Shown here piece by piece: positions 32,873 through 41,848 of a stretch of 64,000 nt of DNA. The notes under the pieces are model-generated. The model had not been told where the DNA came from and made no database searches. It worked only from the letters and a program-made list of their open reading frames with translations. A program made the translations under genes and the position numbers. Within the stretch, counting starts at the first letter, position 1, and each line of letters starts with the position of its first letter. Location of the stretch: positions 1-64,000 of the forward strand of contig JALFVE010000033.1 of assembly GCA_022787085.1 (NCBI GenBank), given 5' to 3'. Source of the DNA: Oscillospiraceae bacterium (lineage in GTDB: Bacteria; Bacillota; Clostridia; Oscillospirales; Ruminococcaceae).

Positions 32873-35224
32873 ATGAAATTTGCAGACGGCTTCTGGCTCA
32901 ATCAGAGAGGCTACGAGGTAAACTACGCATCTCAGGCATATGAGATCACCCCCGTTAAAAACGGTCTCAACGTTTACGCCACCACTCAGTACATCCAGAA
33001 CAGAGGAATGACCCTGGGCGGTCCCTGCCTCGACATCACCTTCACCTCTACTCAGAAGGACGTAATCAAGGTATCCATTGACCATTTCAAGGGTGCGCTG
33101 AATAACTCACCCAAGTTCGAGCTTGAGGAAGATCAGGGCTATACACCTACTATCACCGAGAAGGACGACTGCTGGGAGATCCTGAGCGGCGATACCAAGG
33201 TGGTTATCGGCAAGTTTAACTGGACAGTTCAGTATTATTATAAGGACAAGAGGCTCACAGGCGGCGCATGGAGAAGTGCATCCGTTATCAAGGAGAGCAA
33301 GTTCAAGACCTCTGCACGCCTAAACTCCATGCAGGACGATACCTTCTGGAGCTATCCTCAGGACGAGAGAGGCACCTTTATCCGTGAGCAGTTCACAATG
33401 AACGTCGGTGAATATTTCTACGGCTTCGGTGAGAAGTTCACACCCTTTGTAAAGAACGGTCAGAACGTTGAAACATGGAATTCCGACGGCGGAACCTGCT
33501 CCGAGCAGTCCTATAAGTGCATCCCCTTCTATGTATCCTCCACAGGCTACGGCGTTCTGGTAAATTCCTCCGATAAGGTATCCTTCGAGGTATGCTCCGA
33601 TACGGTTTCCAAGGTATCCTTCACCGTTCCCGGAGAGAGACTTGAGTATTTCATCATCGGCGGCGCAGATATTCCCGAGGTGCTTTCAAATTACACTACC
33701 CTTTCAGGCAAGCCTGCCCTTCCTCCGGCATATACCTTCGGTCTCTGGCTCACCACCTCCTTCACAACAAATTATGACGAGGAAACAGTTACCTCCTTTA
33801 TTGACGGCATGGCTGAGAGAGATATTCCTCTCCAGGTGTTCCACTTCGACTGCTTCTGGATGAAGGAATTCCAGTGGTGCGATTTCGAGTGGGATAAGAG
33901 ACAGTTCCCCGACCCCGCAGCAATGCTCAATAGACTCAAGACCGATAAGAACCTTGAGATCTGCGTCTGGATAAATCCCTATATCGCACAGCGCTCCAAG
34001 CTCTTTGACGAGGGCGTAGAGGGCGGATATTTCATCAAGAATCCCGACGGCAGCGTGTTCCAGGCAGAGCTCTGGCAGCCCGGAATGGCGATCGTTGACT
34101 TTACCAATCCCGCAGCCTGCGAGTGGTATGCTTCCAAGCTCAGAGTTCTCTGCGAAATGGGCGTAAACTGCTTCAAAACCGACTTCGGCGAGAGAATACC
34201 CACCAATGTTAAGTATTTCGACGGCTCCGACCCCATCGCAATGCACAATTACTATACATATCTCTACAATAAGACCGTATTCAACGTACTGAAAGAATAT
34301 TACGGCGAGAATAAGGCTTGCCTCTTTGCCCGCTCCGCAACCGTCGGCGGACAGAAATTCCCCGTACATTGGGGCGGCGACTGCTCTGCCGAATACACCT
34401 CCATGGCAGAGACTATCCGCGGCGGACTTTCCCTCTGTATGTCGGGCTTCGGCTTCTTCAGCCACGATATGTCGGGCTTTGAGGCAACAGCACCCGCAGA
34501 TATCTATAAGAGATGGGCAGCCTTCGGTCTTCTTTCAACACATTCCCGTCTCCACGGAAACTCCTCCTATCGTGTTCCCTGGCTCTTCGATAAGGACGGC
34601 TCCACCGAGTGCGTTGACGTTCTCCGCTTCTTCACCAAGCTCAAGGGCAGACTCATGCCATATATCTGGGCACAGGCTGTCAAGACCCATGAGACAGGCG
34701 TTCCTATGATGAGAGCAATGGTTATCGACTTTGCAAATGAGCCCGCCTGCCTTACTCTTGATAAGCAGTATATGTTCGGTGAGAATATCCTGGTTGCGCC
34801 TATCCTCAACGATCAGGGAACAGTTGAATTTTACGTTCCCGAGGGAACATGGACAGATATCATCAGCGGACAGGTTTACGAGGGCGGCAAATTCTATACT
34901 CAGAAGTACGATTATTTCGGACTTCCCTGCCTTGCAAAGCCCGGCAGTATAATCGGTTACGGCAGCTTCGAGAGAGATTTCGAGTATGATTATCTTGAGG
35001 GCACCGAGTTTGTAATCTATGCACCCGAGGAGGGGGTAAAGACAAGCGCAAAGGTTTACGATACCGAAGCAAATCAGGTATTCGAGATCTCCGCAGTCCG
35101 TCACGGCGACAGCGTAGAGGTATCCTATACCAATACCGATAAGAGCTTCTCGGTAAAGGTAGCAGGCGGCGAGGCTGTAAAGGTAAACCCCACAGCAGAA
35201 GGCAAGGTAATAATCAAGCTTTGA
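32873..35224 (+). CDS. yicI: alpha-xylosidase, glycoside hydrolase family 31 (YicI type)
   Basis: Releases alpha-linked xylose from the non-reducing end of xyloglucan oligosaccharides such as isoprimeverose. It follows E. coli YicI closely in the catalytic region: nucleophile Asp in CFKTDFGERIP (about 437), acid Asp in FPVHWGGDC (about 503), and SGFGFFSHDMSGFE, STHSRLHG and YRVPW downstream. The 783-residue length includes the N-terminal beta-sandwich and C-terminal beta domains. No signal peptide is present, so it acts in the cytoplasm on imported oligosaccharide. Codon use is highly biased, like GH94, indicating strong expression. Ribosome site AAGGAGG. Alpha-glucosidase activity is the main alternative. 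Confidence 0.92.
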   Translation: MKFADGFWLNQRGYEVNYASQAYEITPVKNGLNVYATTQYIQNRGMTLGGPCLDITFTSTQKDVIKVSIDHFKGALNNSPKFELEEDQGYTPTITEKDDCWEILSGDTKVVIGKFNWTVQYYYKDKRLTGGAWRSASVIKESKFKTSARLNSMQDDTFWSYPQDERGTFIREQFTMNVGEYFYGFGEKFTPFVKNGQNVETWNSDGGTCSEQSYKCIPFYVSSTGYGVLVNSSDKVSFEVCSDTVSKVSFTVPGERLEYFIIGGADIPEVLSNYTTLSGKPALPPAYTFGLWLTTSFTTNYDEETVTSFIDGMAERDIPLQVFHFDCFWMKEFQWCDFEWDKRQFPDPAAMLNRLKTDKNLEICVWINPYIAQRSKLFDEGVEGGYFIKNPDGSVFQAELWQPGMAIVDFTNPAACEWYASKLRVLCEMGVNCFKTDFGERIPTNVKYFDGSDPIAMHNYYTYLYNKTVFNVLKEYYGENKACLFARSATVGGQKFPVHWGGDCSAEYTSMAETIRGGLSLCMSGFGFFSHDMSGFEATAPADIYKRWAAFGLLSTHSRLHGNSSYRVPWLFDKDGSTECVDVLRFFTKLKGRLMPYIWAQAVKTHETGVPMMRAMVIDFANEPACLTLDKQYMFGENILVAPILNDQGTVEFYVPEGTWTDIISGQVYEGGKFYTQKYDYFGLPCLAKPGSIIGYGSFERDFEYDYLEGTEFVIYAPEEGVKTSAKVYDTEANQVFEISAVRHGDSVEVSYTNTDKSFSVKVAGGEAVKVNPTAEGKVIIKL

Positions 35225-35245
35225 TAAAAAACTAAACTCATTTGG

Positions 35246-35278
35246 ACGGCTTCGGCATAAATTTGCCGAAGCCGTTTT
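35246..35278 (+). terminator. terminator of the alpha-xylosidase gene
   Basis: ACGGCTTCGGCA (35246-35257) pairs perfectly with TGCCGAAGCCGT (35264-35275), followed by TTT. It lies about 20 bases after the stop and just before the araC-type gene. Confidence 0.85.
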
Positions 35279-35297
35279 GAAAAATCGGGGTGATGGG

Positions 35298-36110
35298 ATG
35301 AATTTTGCGGAATATCCTCTTGGAACTGAAAAAATCAGGCTGCCCTATGTGGTCTGCGGGATAGGCACCTCCGATAAGCAGAATCACATTATCAGGGAGC
35401 AGGGAATGTGCGTTCATCAGCTGATGTTCACCGTATCGGGATGCGGAACAGTCCGCTGTCAGGGAAAGGAATATGACCTTCCCGCAGGAATGGCAGTGAT
35501 CCTTCCGCAGGGGATAGCCCACGAGTATTATCCCCATGAGGGAGCGGACTGGGGTGTCAGCTGGGTGATCTTTTCGGGGGATGGGATCGGCTCGGTTCTG
35601 GAATATTACGGACTTGACGGCTCTGCGCCCATAAAGCTGTCCTCACTGATGCTGATGGAGGACCTGTTCCACCGCTGCTCGGGAATAATCAGAACCAAGG
35701 ATAAGCTGTGTATCCACAGGGCTTCACCCCTGCTCTGCGAGATGATAAACGAGCTGTATCTGTCAACGGCAGTGGAGGAAAGGGAGAAAAGGGATAATTT
35801 GCGGGCATTGTCCGAAGCGGTGGAATATATCCACAAAAATTATGCTAAGGAGATCACCCTTGATGAGCTGTCGGAGCTTTCGGGAGTAGGCAGGGAATAT
35901 TTCTGCACCCTTTTCCGCAGAAAAACGGGAATGAGGCCCTTTGAATATATCGCTATGATACGGATAAGGGAGGCAAAAAAGCTGCTGACATATACAGATC
36001 TGCCAGTAGCGGAGATAGGCAGACAGGTGGGCTATGCCGACAAGAGTTATTTCGGTCACGTTTTCAAGCGTTATTCGGGGATGTCGCCAACCTCCTTCAG
36101 GGGGTACTGA
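35298..36110 (+). CDS. AraC-family transcriptional regulator
   Basis: 270 residues: an N-terminal cupin sensor (MAVILPQGIAHEYYPHEGADW) and a C-terminal pair of helix-turn-helix motifs (EITLDELSELSGVGREYFCTLF and PVAEIGRQVGYADKSYFGHVF). AraC proteins of this type usually sense a sugar and activate a nearby gene. Downstream of the alpha-xylosidase, a role in xyloglucan or xylose use is likely but not shown. The ATG at 35298 has GGGGTGAT upstream; earlier frames start inside the terminator. Confidence 0.9.
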   Translation: MNFAEYPLGTEKIRLPYVVCGIGTSDKQNHIIREQGMCVHQLMFTVSGCGTVRCQGKEYDLPAGMAVILPQGIAHEYYPHEGADWGVSWVIFSGDGIGSVLEYYGLDGSAPIKLSSLMLMEDLFHRCSGIIRTKDKLCIHRASPLLCEMINELYLSTAVEEREKRDNLRALSEAVEYIHKNYAKEITLDELSELSGVGREYFCTLFRRKTGMRPFEYIAMIRIREAKKLLTYTDLPVAEIGRQVGYADKSYFGHVFKRYSGMSPTSFRGY

Positions 36111-36111
36111 T

Positions 36112-36765
36112 ATGGCTTCAAGAATAATGCATCTTGCCATGGGAAGGGAGCTTCTGAGGCAGATGCAAATGGAAAACAGCGAGAGATTTCTTATAGGAAT
36201 GCTGCTCCCCGACGCAATAATTTCGGGAGACAAGAAAACTTTGGGAACTCACTATGACCGAATGACCGACAGCACCCATAAGGTGATGGATTTTTATAGG
36301 TTTTACGATGAATTTGAGGATAAGATGCTTACAGACAGCCTGTATCTGGGCTATTATCTGCATCTGATCGAGGACTGCATTTTCCGAAAATATATCTATT
36401 ACGGACTGGGGCTTCTTGAAATGAGAGGTAAAAGCGGCTTTCTCGAGGAGCTTTATAAGGACTATCACAGCGTAAACGGATATATCGTAAAAGCATATAA
36501 AATAACCTCCCTGCCCGAAGCCCCGAAGGACATGGACAGGGAGGATATCAACAGGATATATCCCTTTGAAACGGATATTTTTCTAAGGGAAATGGCGGAG
36601 GACATGAGGGATATTTATAATAATAACGAGAAATTTTTCAATGCACGCAATGCCGATGAGGTAATAAGACAGTGCGTGGAAATATGTTTTTCCGAAGCAA
36701 ATGCCCTGAAAAGAGGCGGGCATTATACCTCACCCGAGGAATATGTCTGGGAGGTCAGAATGTAA
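36112..36765 (+). CDS. zinc-dependent phospholipase C-like protein
   Basis: A 217-residue soluble protein starting MASRIMHLAMGRELLRQ, with FLIGMLLPDAI, GTHYDRMTDSTHKVMDF and YYLHLIEDCIFRKYI. The scattered His and Asp residues (MHLA, LLPDA, THYD, STHKV, LHLIED) match the metal-binding pattern of the zinc-dependent phospholipase C/S1-P1 nuclease superfamily, and similar short proteins are common in Clostridia. No signal peptide is present, so a secreted lipase role is unlikely. It starts 2 bases after the araC-type stop with GGGGGT as ribosome site, suggesting one operon. The last 11 bases overlap the convergent next gene. Confidence 0.65.
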   Translation: MASRIMHLAMGRELLRQMQMENSERFLIGMLLPDAIISGDKKTLGTHYDRMTDSTHKVMDFYRFYDEFEDKMLTDSLYLGYYLHLIEDCIFRKYIYYGLGLLEMRGKSGFLEELYKDYHSVNGYIVKAYKITSLPEAPKDMDREDINRIYPFETDIFLREMAEDMRDIYNNNEKFFNARNADEVIRQCVEICFSEANALKRGGHYTSPEEYVWEVRM

Positions 36766-37165
36766 TATCAAACCGCTTTCCCTGAGAAAAAAGCACGCCG
36801 TCAGTGAGCTTTATCCGCAGAATAACAGTGTTTTTGTCATTAAAATCAACGTGTCCGTTGTCTATCCATTCATAAAAAACCGTTCTCAGCTTATCGGATG
36901 TGGAGCGGTTTTCCTCATTGCCGATGAAGCCCAGATTTTCCGCAGTGCCGTGAGCGGTGAACCATTCGCCCGAAACAGCCGCAAGGGGATTATTCTCAAG
37001 CTGCTTCATCTTGTCGGAAAGAGCATAGGTGATAATGTAAAAGGAGCCGTTTTCATAAAAAGCATTAACGTTTCTCACATGGGGACAGTTATTTTCACAG
37101 GTGGCAAGGGCGATAACATTATCGCAGCCAAAGCGTTCATCCAGAATTTTTTCCCAATCGTTCAC
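36755..37165 (-). CDS. pyridoxamine 5'-phosphate oxidase-like flavin-binding protein
   Basis: A 136-residue protein with the split-barrel flavin-binding pattern: VIALATCENNCPHVRNVNAFYENGSF in outline (strand-turn-strand), then TYALSDKMKQLENNPLAAVSG and WFTAHGTAENLGFI. Such proteins bind FMN, F420 or heme; the substrate is unknown. It starts with GTG at 37165, GGGAGG 7 bases upstream. It overlaps the 3' end of the PLC-like gene tail to tail by 11 bases. Confidence 0.8.
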   Translation of the reverse strand: MNDWEKILDERFGCDNVIALATCENNCPHVRNVNAFYENGSFYIITYALSDKMKQLENNPLAAVSGEWFTAHGTAENLGFIGNEENRSTSDKLRTVFYEWIDNGHVDFNDKNTVILRIKLTDGVLFSQGKRFDITF

Positions 37166-37200
37166 AGTGATTCCTCCCGATTTATAATAAATTCAATTAT

Positions 37201-37229
37201 ATTATATCATCAAATAAGAATTAAGTCAA
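37201..37229 (-). promoter_or_regulatory. sigma-A promoter of the PNPOx-like gene
   Basis: On the minus strand TTGACT (37224-37229) and TATAAT (37201-37206) have a 17-base spacer. Confidence 0.75.
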
Positions 37230-37258
37230 TAAATGTCTAAAAAAAATTATAATAATAG

Positions 37259-37287
37259 TTGATTTTTGCATTGAAATATGGTATAAT
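37259..37287 (+). promoter_or_regulatory. sigma-A promoter of the HD-GYP gene
   Basis: TTGATT (37259-37264) and TATAAT (37282-37287) are 17 bases apart, giving a short leader. Confidence 0.75.
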
Positions 37288-37332
37288 TTAACAAGATAAA
37301 CCGAAAAAATCATTATGTTAGGATATATCATT

Positions 37333-39042
37333 ATGGTGATCGCATATTATACGGGTGCCCTTGCGCTTTCCTTTATATGTTTTATGATATTGTGGACAAT
37401 AGGTCATAAGCAGAGCATTTCATCCATTCTGATGGCATTCACCTGCGTTATTATAAACAATGCAGCCTATCTTGCGCTGGCAATGGCAAAAAACACGGAG
37501 GAAGCGCTCCTTGCCAACAGATTCATCTATCTTGCCTCAGTATTTCTGCCGCTGTTCCTGCTGACGACCATCTGTCAGCTTCTCAGAATACGGATCGGTC
37601 ACAGAAAGATGCTGATCCTGACGGCAATAAATTTTGCAATGCTTTTCTGCACATGGTCAACAGGCTATACCGACTGGTATTACAAATCAGCGTCCATAGA
37701 TACCTCAGGCGGCTTTACCTTGCTTGTAAAGGAATACGGCACTCTCCATTGGCTGTATATTTTATTTCTTATCGGCTATGCCGCAGCAATGCTTACAATA
37801 ATGATAGTAGCCCTGTTCAGGCAGCAAAGGTGTTCCTATAAATATTCGTCGGTGCTGATAGCGTCGGTGATCGTGACCTATGCTTCTTATTTTCTGCAGC
37901 GGCTGACAGATCTGAGCATTGATCTGACGGTGTATATTTACCTGATCGTAGAAATAGTGGTGCTGCTGATATTCAGGCGTATCGTAATGTACGACGTGTC
38001 AAAAATGGTTTCGGACAATCTTGAGCAGTCGGAAAACAGCGGATATGTCATATTCAACAGGAAAAAGCAGTTCATGGGCTGCAATATGGCAGCAAAGCGG
38101 TTTCTTCCCGAGCTGAAGAGCCTGCTTATCGACCATACCATACCCGAGGAAAACGAATATCTTTACGATAATATCGGGCTGAATCTCAGGGATGAGAGCA
38201 GATATGTCTTTTACCTCAAGCGGGACGTGAGGGAATTTAAAATATCCATAAGCCCCGCCTATTCCGAGAATAAATCGGAATGGACAGGCTATGTGGTGGA
38301 AATAGCGGACGATACGGGTCAGCGGGATTATATCCATCTGCTGGATAATTATAACGACGAGCTTTCAAGATCCGTAAAGGAGCAGACCGCCCATATCAGA
38401 AAAATGCAGGATAAGCTTATTCTTGGCATGGCGGATATGGTCGAGGGCAGGGATAAAAGCACAGGAGGACATATCAGGCGCACAAGCGAGGTCATCGGGA
38501 TATTTACGGAGTATCTTCGCAGGGGTAATAGCGGGATAAAGCTGTCGGATGAATTTCTGGACAATGTGATAAAGGCAGCGCCCATGCACGATCTGGGAAA
38601 GATAGCCATTGACGATGAGATACTCAGGAAGCCGGGAAAATTCACTCTGGATGAATTTGAGATAATGAAGACCCACGCCGCAAAGGGAGCGGAGATAATC
38701 AGGAAGATACTTGACGGCGCAGAGTCGGATGAATTTTCGGAAATAGCAGTAAATATTGCCCATTACCACCATGAAAAATGGAACGGAAAAGGCTATCCCG
38801 ACAATCTTTCGGGGGAAGCAATCCCCGTGGAGGCAAGGATAATGGCATTGGCGGACGTGTTTGACGCACTTGTCAGCAAGAGGTGCTATAAGGAAGCAAT
38901 GAGCTTTGAAAGAGCCTTCGGGATAATCGAGGAATCCTTAGGGGAGCATTTTGACCCCGTGCTTGGCAGAGAATTTATAAAATGCCGTCCCATGCTTGAA
39001 GAATATTATGGAGAAATATTAAAATCGTGTGATACGGTATAA
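37333..39042 (+). CDS. membrane HD-GYP domain protein (probable c-di-GMP phosphodiesterase)
   Basis: About seven membrane helices occupy residues 1-215, as in the 7TM sensor module of histidine kinases. A PAS-like domain (about 235-335) and a short coiled coil lead to an HD-GYP domain (about 355-555) with MHDLGKIAI, the HAAKGAEIIRK helix, AHYHHEKWNGKGYP and ADVFDAL. HD-GYP enzymes hydrolyse cyclic di-GMP; the GYP triplet is intact. Without a receiver domain it likely senses through its own membrane part. I prefer the ATG at 37333, which has TTAGGA 9 bases upstream, over the ATG at 37315, which has no ribosome site. Confidence 0.9.
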   Translation: MVIAYYTGALALSFICFMILWTIGHKQSISSILMAFTCVIINNAAYLALAMAKNTEEALLANRFIYLASVFLPLFLLTTICQLLRIRIGHRKMLILTAINFAMLFCTWSTGYTDWYYKSASIDTSGGFTLLVKEYGTLHWLYILFLIGYAAAMLTIMIVALFRQQRCSYKYSSVLIASVIVTYASYFLQRLTDLSIDLTVYIYLIVEIVVLLIFRRIVMYDVSKMVSDNLEQSENSGYVIFNRKKQFMGCNMAAKRFLPELKSLLIDHTIPEENEYLYDNIGLNLRDESRYVFYLKRDVREFKISISPAYSENKSEWTGYVVEIADDTGQRDYIHLLDNYNDELSRSVKEQTAHIRKMQDKLILGMADMVEGRDKSTGGHIRRTSEVIGIFTEYLRRGNSGIKLSDEFLDNVIKAAPMHDLGKIAIDDEILRKPGKFTLDEFEIMKTHAAKGAEIIRKILDGAESDEFSEIAVNIAHYHHEKWNGKGYPDNLSGEAIPVEARIMALADVFDALVSKRCYKEAMSFERAFGIIEESLGEHFDPVLGREFIKCRPMLEEYYGEILKSCDTV

Positions 39043-39082
39043 AAACAGGGCTTGCCGACGCAAATCGGCAAGCCCTGTTTTT
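39041..39082. terminator. bidirectional terminator between HD-GYP and lipoprotein genes
   Basis: An 18-base perfect stem (39041-39058 with 39065-39082) around a six-base loop has five A at its left end and five T at its right end, so it can end transcription in both directions. Confidence 0.9.
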
Positions 39083-39785
39083 ATATTTTTTCAATTACCA
39101 GCACCCTGATAAGATTGTTGACATCATCCAGGGGGAGATTATTGATGTAAATACGGTCGGTTTTCAGCCGCACACGCATCATCACTTCTTTTTCAAAGGA
39201 ATCCTCGGGGGAATATCCCAGCATTTCGAGTGTCTCCTCAAGATTATCCACCGCAAACCAGAGCTTTCGTCCGTCGGTGGATGCTTTCGGAAATTGAGAA
39301 GCGTCATTGGGAACAAAAGCAGCCTCAAGCTCGTCTGTCAGGTCACTGATGTGAATGGTGAGATTTCCCTCAAATTCTCTCTCTTCGGAGGAAAAGCGGG
39401 ACTGAAAGGAGCCTGTGTCATTTGAAAACATAAGAAAGCTGTCCATAGTCCAGCCCAATATCACATCGCCCTCCTTGAGTGTGACAGACTCACCGCTGCC
39501 GTCCGCAGGGCGGAAGGTAAGCTCCTTGCCCTCTGTAAGAGGGATGACCCTGTTGACCATCGCCCCCGAATTATCGGGGCGTTCCTCGTGCTCCACAAAA
39601 AAGGTGGATTTAGCGGAGAATTTTATTTCGGGAAGCTCCTCTTCCTCTGGAACGGTGGTGACAGAAGCTGAGGAGGTGTCGGGAGAAAGGGAAGCAGCGG
39701 ACTCCGTTTCCTCAGAGCCTTCATTTTTTGCGCAGCCGCAGAAAAGAAGCGCAGCAGCCAAGGCAAATAAAAAATTTTTCTTCAT
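39081..39785 (-). CDS. lipoprotein of unknown function
   Basis: A 234-residue protein with a lipoprotein signal (FALAAALLFCGC, lipid-anchored Cys18), a Ser/Glu/Thr-rich linker to about residue 50 and a soluble domain of about 180 residues containing EEREFEGNLTIHISDL and NLEETLEMLGYSPEDS. No family recognised. It is the last gene of the GH5 operon, 18 bases after the predicted nuclease gene. Confidence 0.8.
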   Translation of the reverse strand: MKKNFLFALAAALLFCGCAKNEGSEETESAASLSPDTSSASVTTVPEEEELPEIKFSAKSTFFVEHEERPDNSGAMVNRVIPLTEGKELTFRPADGSGESVTLKEGDVILGWTMDSFLMFSNDTGSFQSRFSSEEREFEGNLTIHISDLTDELEAAFVPNDASQFPKASTDGRKLWFAVDNLEETLEMLGYSPEDSFEKEVMMRVRLKTDRIYINNLPLDDVNNLIRVLVIEKI

Positions 39786-39803
39786 ATATAAGAACCGCCC
39801 TTT

Positions 39804-40556
39804 TTAATCATATGAAAATCTGTAGGTGTAGGCATTTCCGATTTTACCCGTCCTTGAGACAACACCGCCCCGAAACAGAGCGGAAAGCGCCATTGAAGCC
39901 GTCTCACGGGAAATCCCCGCCCTTTGGGACAGAATTTCCGTAGTAAAATCCTCCTCAAAAAGACATGGGATAAGCTTTTCCCAGTCATGAAGGCATTTAA
40001 TGGAGATCTCGTCAACGAGCGCCGTAGGAACACGGTCGATCACCGAAAGCCTGCCCCGCCGCCTTTTCTTCCGACCCACGCTTTCGGGAGGGACACGAAG
40101 CTCGTCCGCCTCGAGAAGAACGATGATAAAGCTGAGATTATCATGGGTAAGGAACTTTGAAATGGGAAAAAGGTTTCGGAAAATCTCATAAGCCGTCTCT
40201 TTGACGGGAGATGTGCGGCGGCTTATAACTTCCCCCGTTTCGCCGTCAAGTGTAACTATCCGCTTTTTAACGAAAACGGGAAAGACCACCGTTACCCTTG
40301 AAATGGGAAGAAACGCATCCAGCTTGTCCGAAAGGGAGGAAAAATGCCCCGTCTGAATTTCGATAATGCCGTTTTTCCCCACAATATCCGCAATATAGCC
40401 GCCGATCTTCTGTTCCTGGGAATCGTGATATGGTTCGTAATAATTTTTCAGTACCGCATGAACGCTTTTTTCGCCCTTGGTGCCAATTCCCTTAATAAGC
40501 CTGCCGCCCGAATAAACGGTGCGGCAGGCTTCATCAAATTTCAGAATATCAGCCAT
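39804..40556 (-). CDS. predicted PD-(D/E)XK-like protein with C-terminal winged helix
   Basis: A 250-residue protein with no signal peptide. The N-terminal half contains GEKSVHAVLKNYY, then GGYIADIVGKNGIIEIQTG, an Asp followed about 9 residues later by Glu-x-Gln, resembling the D...ExK/ExQ active site of PD-(D/E)XK nucleases. The C-terminal about 70 residues form a winged-helix pattern (TEILSQRAGISRETASMALSALF, then a basic wing). This would suit a DNA-binding nuclease or a regulator with a defunct nuclease fold. I do not recognise a named family. Its start overlaps the GH5 stop by 8 bases, implying translational coupling. Confidence 0.6.
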   Translation of the reverse strand: MADILKFDEACRTVYSGGRLIKGIGTKGEKSVHAVLKNYYEPYHDSQEQKIGGYIADIVGKNGIIEIQTGHFSSLSDKLDAFLPISRVTVVFPVFVKKRIVTLDGETGEVISRRTSPVKETAYEIFRNLFPISKFLTHDNLSFIIVLLEADELRVPPESVGRKKRRRGRLSVIDRVPTALVDEISIKCLHDWEKLIPCLFEEDFTTEILSQRAGISRETASMALSALFRGGVVSRTGKIGNAYTYRFSYD

Positions 40557-41736
40557 TTTTGTCCTCGGAGGAGGGCTTCATCAGAGCGGCATTGATATCG
40601 GGATATCTCCATTCAAAGGTGTTTCTGTCAAATAAACCGAAGTTTTCGCCATTGCCCACAAATGCGTTGTTGTCCCACCAGCAGATGGGGATACCTGCGT
40701 CGTGAGCAGCAGCAGCGTAGTATTCTGCACAGGCAGCACGAGGCTCGGTGTTCATTCTGTTGCGAGTGCCCATTTCACCGATTATAACGGCAATGCCCTT
40801 GTCAATGTAGCGGTCCTTGAGATTAGCGATCAGATAGTCGATATCACGGGTGTCGGCAGCATTGTCGGCGCTCCATTCCTTAGTGCCCTGAGCATTGTCG
40901 GCAAGAGCGAAGGTGTAGGGAAGATATGCATGGATGGAAACGATCACCTTGTCATCCTCGGGAACAGCAAAATCATTCAGAACATTGTCCCCCGATGAAG
41001 CGGCATAGGGAGTGACCATCAGATGACGGAGCTTGTTGTTGCCGCCCGAATTTCTGACAGTCTCCACAAAGGCGGCATTCCAATGATTGATGACCTCTCT
41101 TGCCTCGGCATTTCCGCCGTTCCATTCGGATGGGTCGCCCTTGAGACGAGGCTCGTTAAGACCCTCGAAAATAAGCTTTTCGTTGTATTCCTTGAAATTG
41201 TCGGCTATCTGAGTCCAGAGCGCAACGAGGATCTCCTGAGCGGCAGCCTCATTTTCGTATGTAGGCATATGCCAGTCCTCGTGGTGGAGATTGAGGATAA
41301 CGAACATATCATTTTCAATGCCGTAATCAACAATCTCATTGACCCTTGCCATCCAGGCGGGGTCGATCTTGTAATCGGGACCCTCCCCGAATTTGCCCTC
41401 CCAGGTAACGGGAACACGAAGGAAATCAAAGCCCTGAGCGGCAACATTGTCTATCATAGCCTTGGTGGTAACGGGCTGACCCCAGGCAGTCTCCCAGTCG
41501 GAGGGAAGCTCGGTGCCCTTGGGATTATTGATAACGGAATCCAGCGTGTTGCCCAGATTCCAGCCAACGTGCATCTCCTTAATAAGCTCGGTGGAGGGGA
41601 TATCCCTCATGGGAGCCGCCTGAACAGCGGAAGTCTCCTCAGCAGCGGGAGAATCGGACTTGCCTGCGCAGGCAGAAAGGGGCATGAGCATAACAGCAGC
41701 AGCCATCAAAGCTGCGATAGTTTTTGAAAATCTCAA
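40549..41736 (-). CDS. endoglucanase, glycoside hydrolase family 5, lipoprotein
   Basis: A secreted lipoprotein (signal and lipobox LSAC, Cys23) with a short Ser/Ala/Glu linker and a GH5 TIM barrel: MHVGWNLGNTLD, FLRVPVTWE, NLHHEDWH, acid Glu in FEGLNEPR (195), SIHAYLPYTFA and nucleophile Glu in IIGEMGTRNR (321). This fits a beta-1,4-endoglucanase; xyloglucanase or mannanase activity cannot be excluded. There is no dockerin. I place the start at TTG 41736, 9 bases after GAAAGGA, because the upstream ATG at 41790 lies inside the promoter. It is first in an operon with two genes of unknown function. Confidence 0.9.
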   Translation of the reverse strand: MRFSKTIAALMAAAVMLMPLSACAGKSDSPAAEETSAVQAAPMRDIPSTELIKEMHVGWNLGNTLDSVINNPKGTELPSDWETAWGQPVTTKAMIDNVAAQGFDFLRVPVTWEGKFGEGPDYKIDPAWMARVNEIVDYGIENDMFVILNLHHEDWHMPTYENEAAAQEILVALWTQIADNFKEYNEKLIFEGLNEPRLKGDPSEWNGGNAEAREVINHWNAAFVETVRNSGGNNKLRHLMVTPYAASSGDNVLNDFAVPEDDKVIVSIHAYLPYTFALADNAQGTKEWSADNAADTRDIDYLIANLKDRYIDKGIAVIIGEMGTRNRMNTEPRAACAEYYAAAAHDAGIPICWWDNNAFVGNGENFGLFDRNTFEWRYPDINAALMKPSSEDKNG

Positions 41737-41771
41737 ATTTATTCCGTCCTTTCGATATGTAATATGCTTAT

Positions 41772-41800
41772 ATTGTATAACAAATTCCACGAAATGTCAA
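41772..41800 (-). promoter_or_regulatory. sigma-A promoter of the GH5 operon
   Basis: On the minus strand TTGACA (41795-41800) and TACAAT (41772-41777) are 17 bases apart, the same elements as the proximal alpha-xylosidase promoter. No AAACGTTT palindrome is evident here. Confidence 0.8.
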
Positions 41801-41848
41801 GCAGAAAAGCCGCCCGCAGAATCAGCGGACGGCAGAAAAGCAGTAAAC

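Noticed and set aside
33704-34465. 253-codon open frame opposite the alpha-xylosidase gene
   Set aside because: Shadow of the biased GH31 codons; no start signal or domain.
36743-37240. 165-codon plus-strand open frame opposite the PNPOx-like gene
   Set aside because: Antisense to a gene with GTG start, good ribosome site and recognisable fold; no support of its own.
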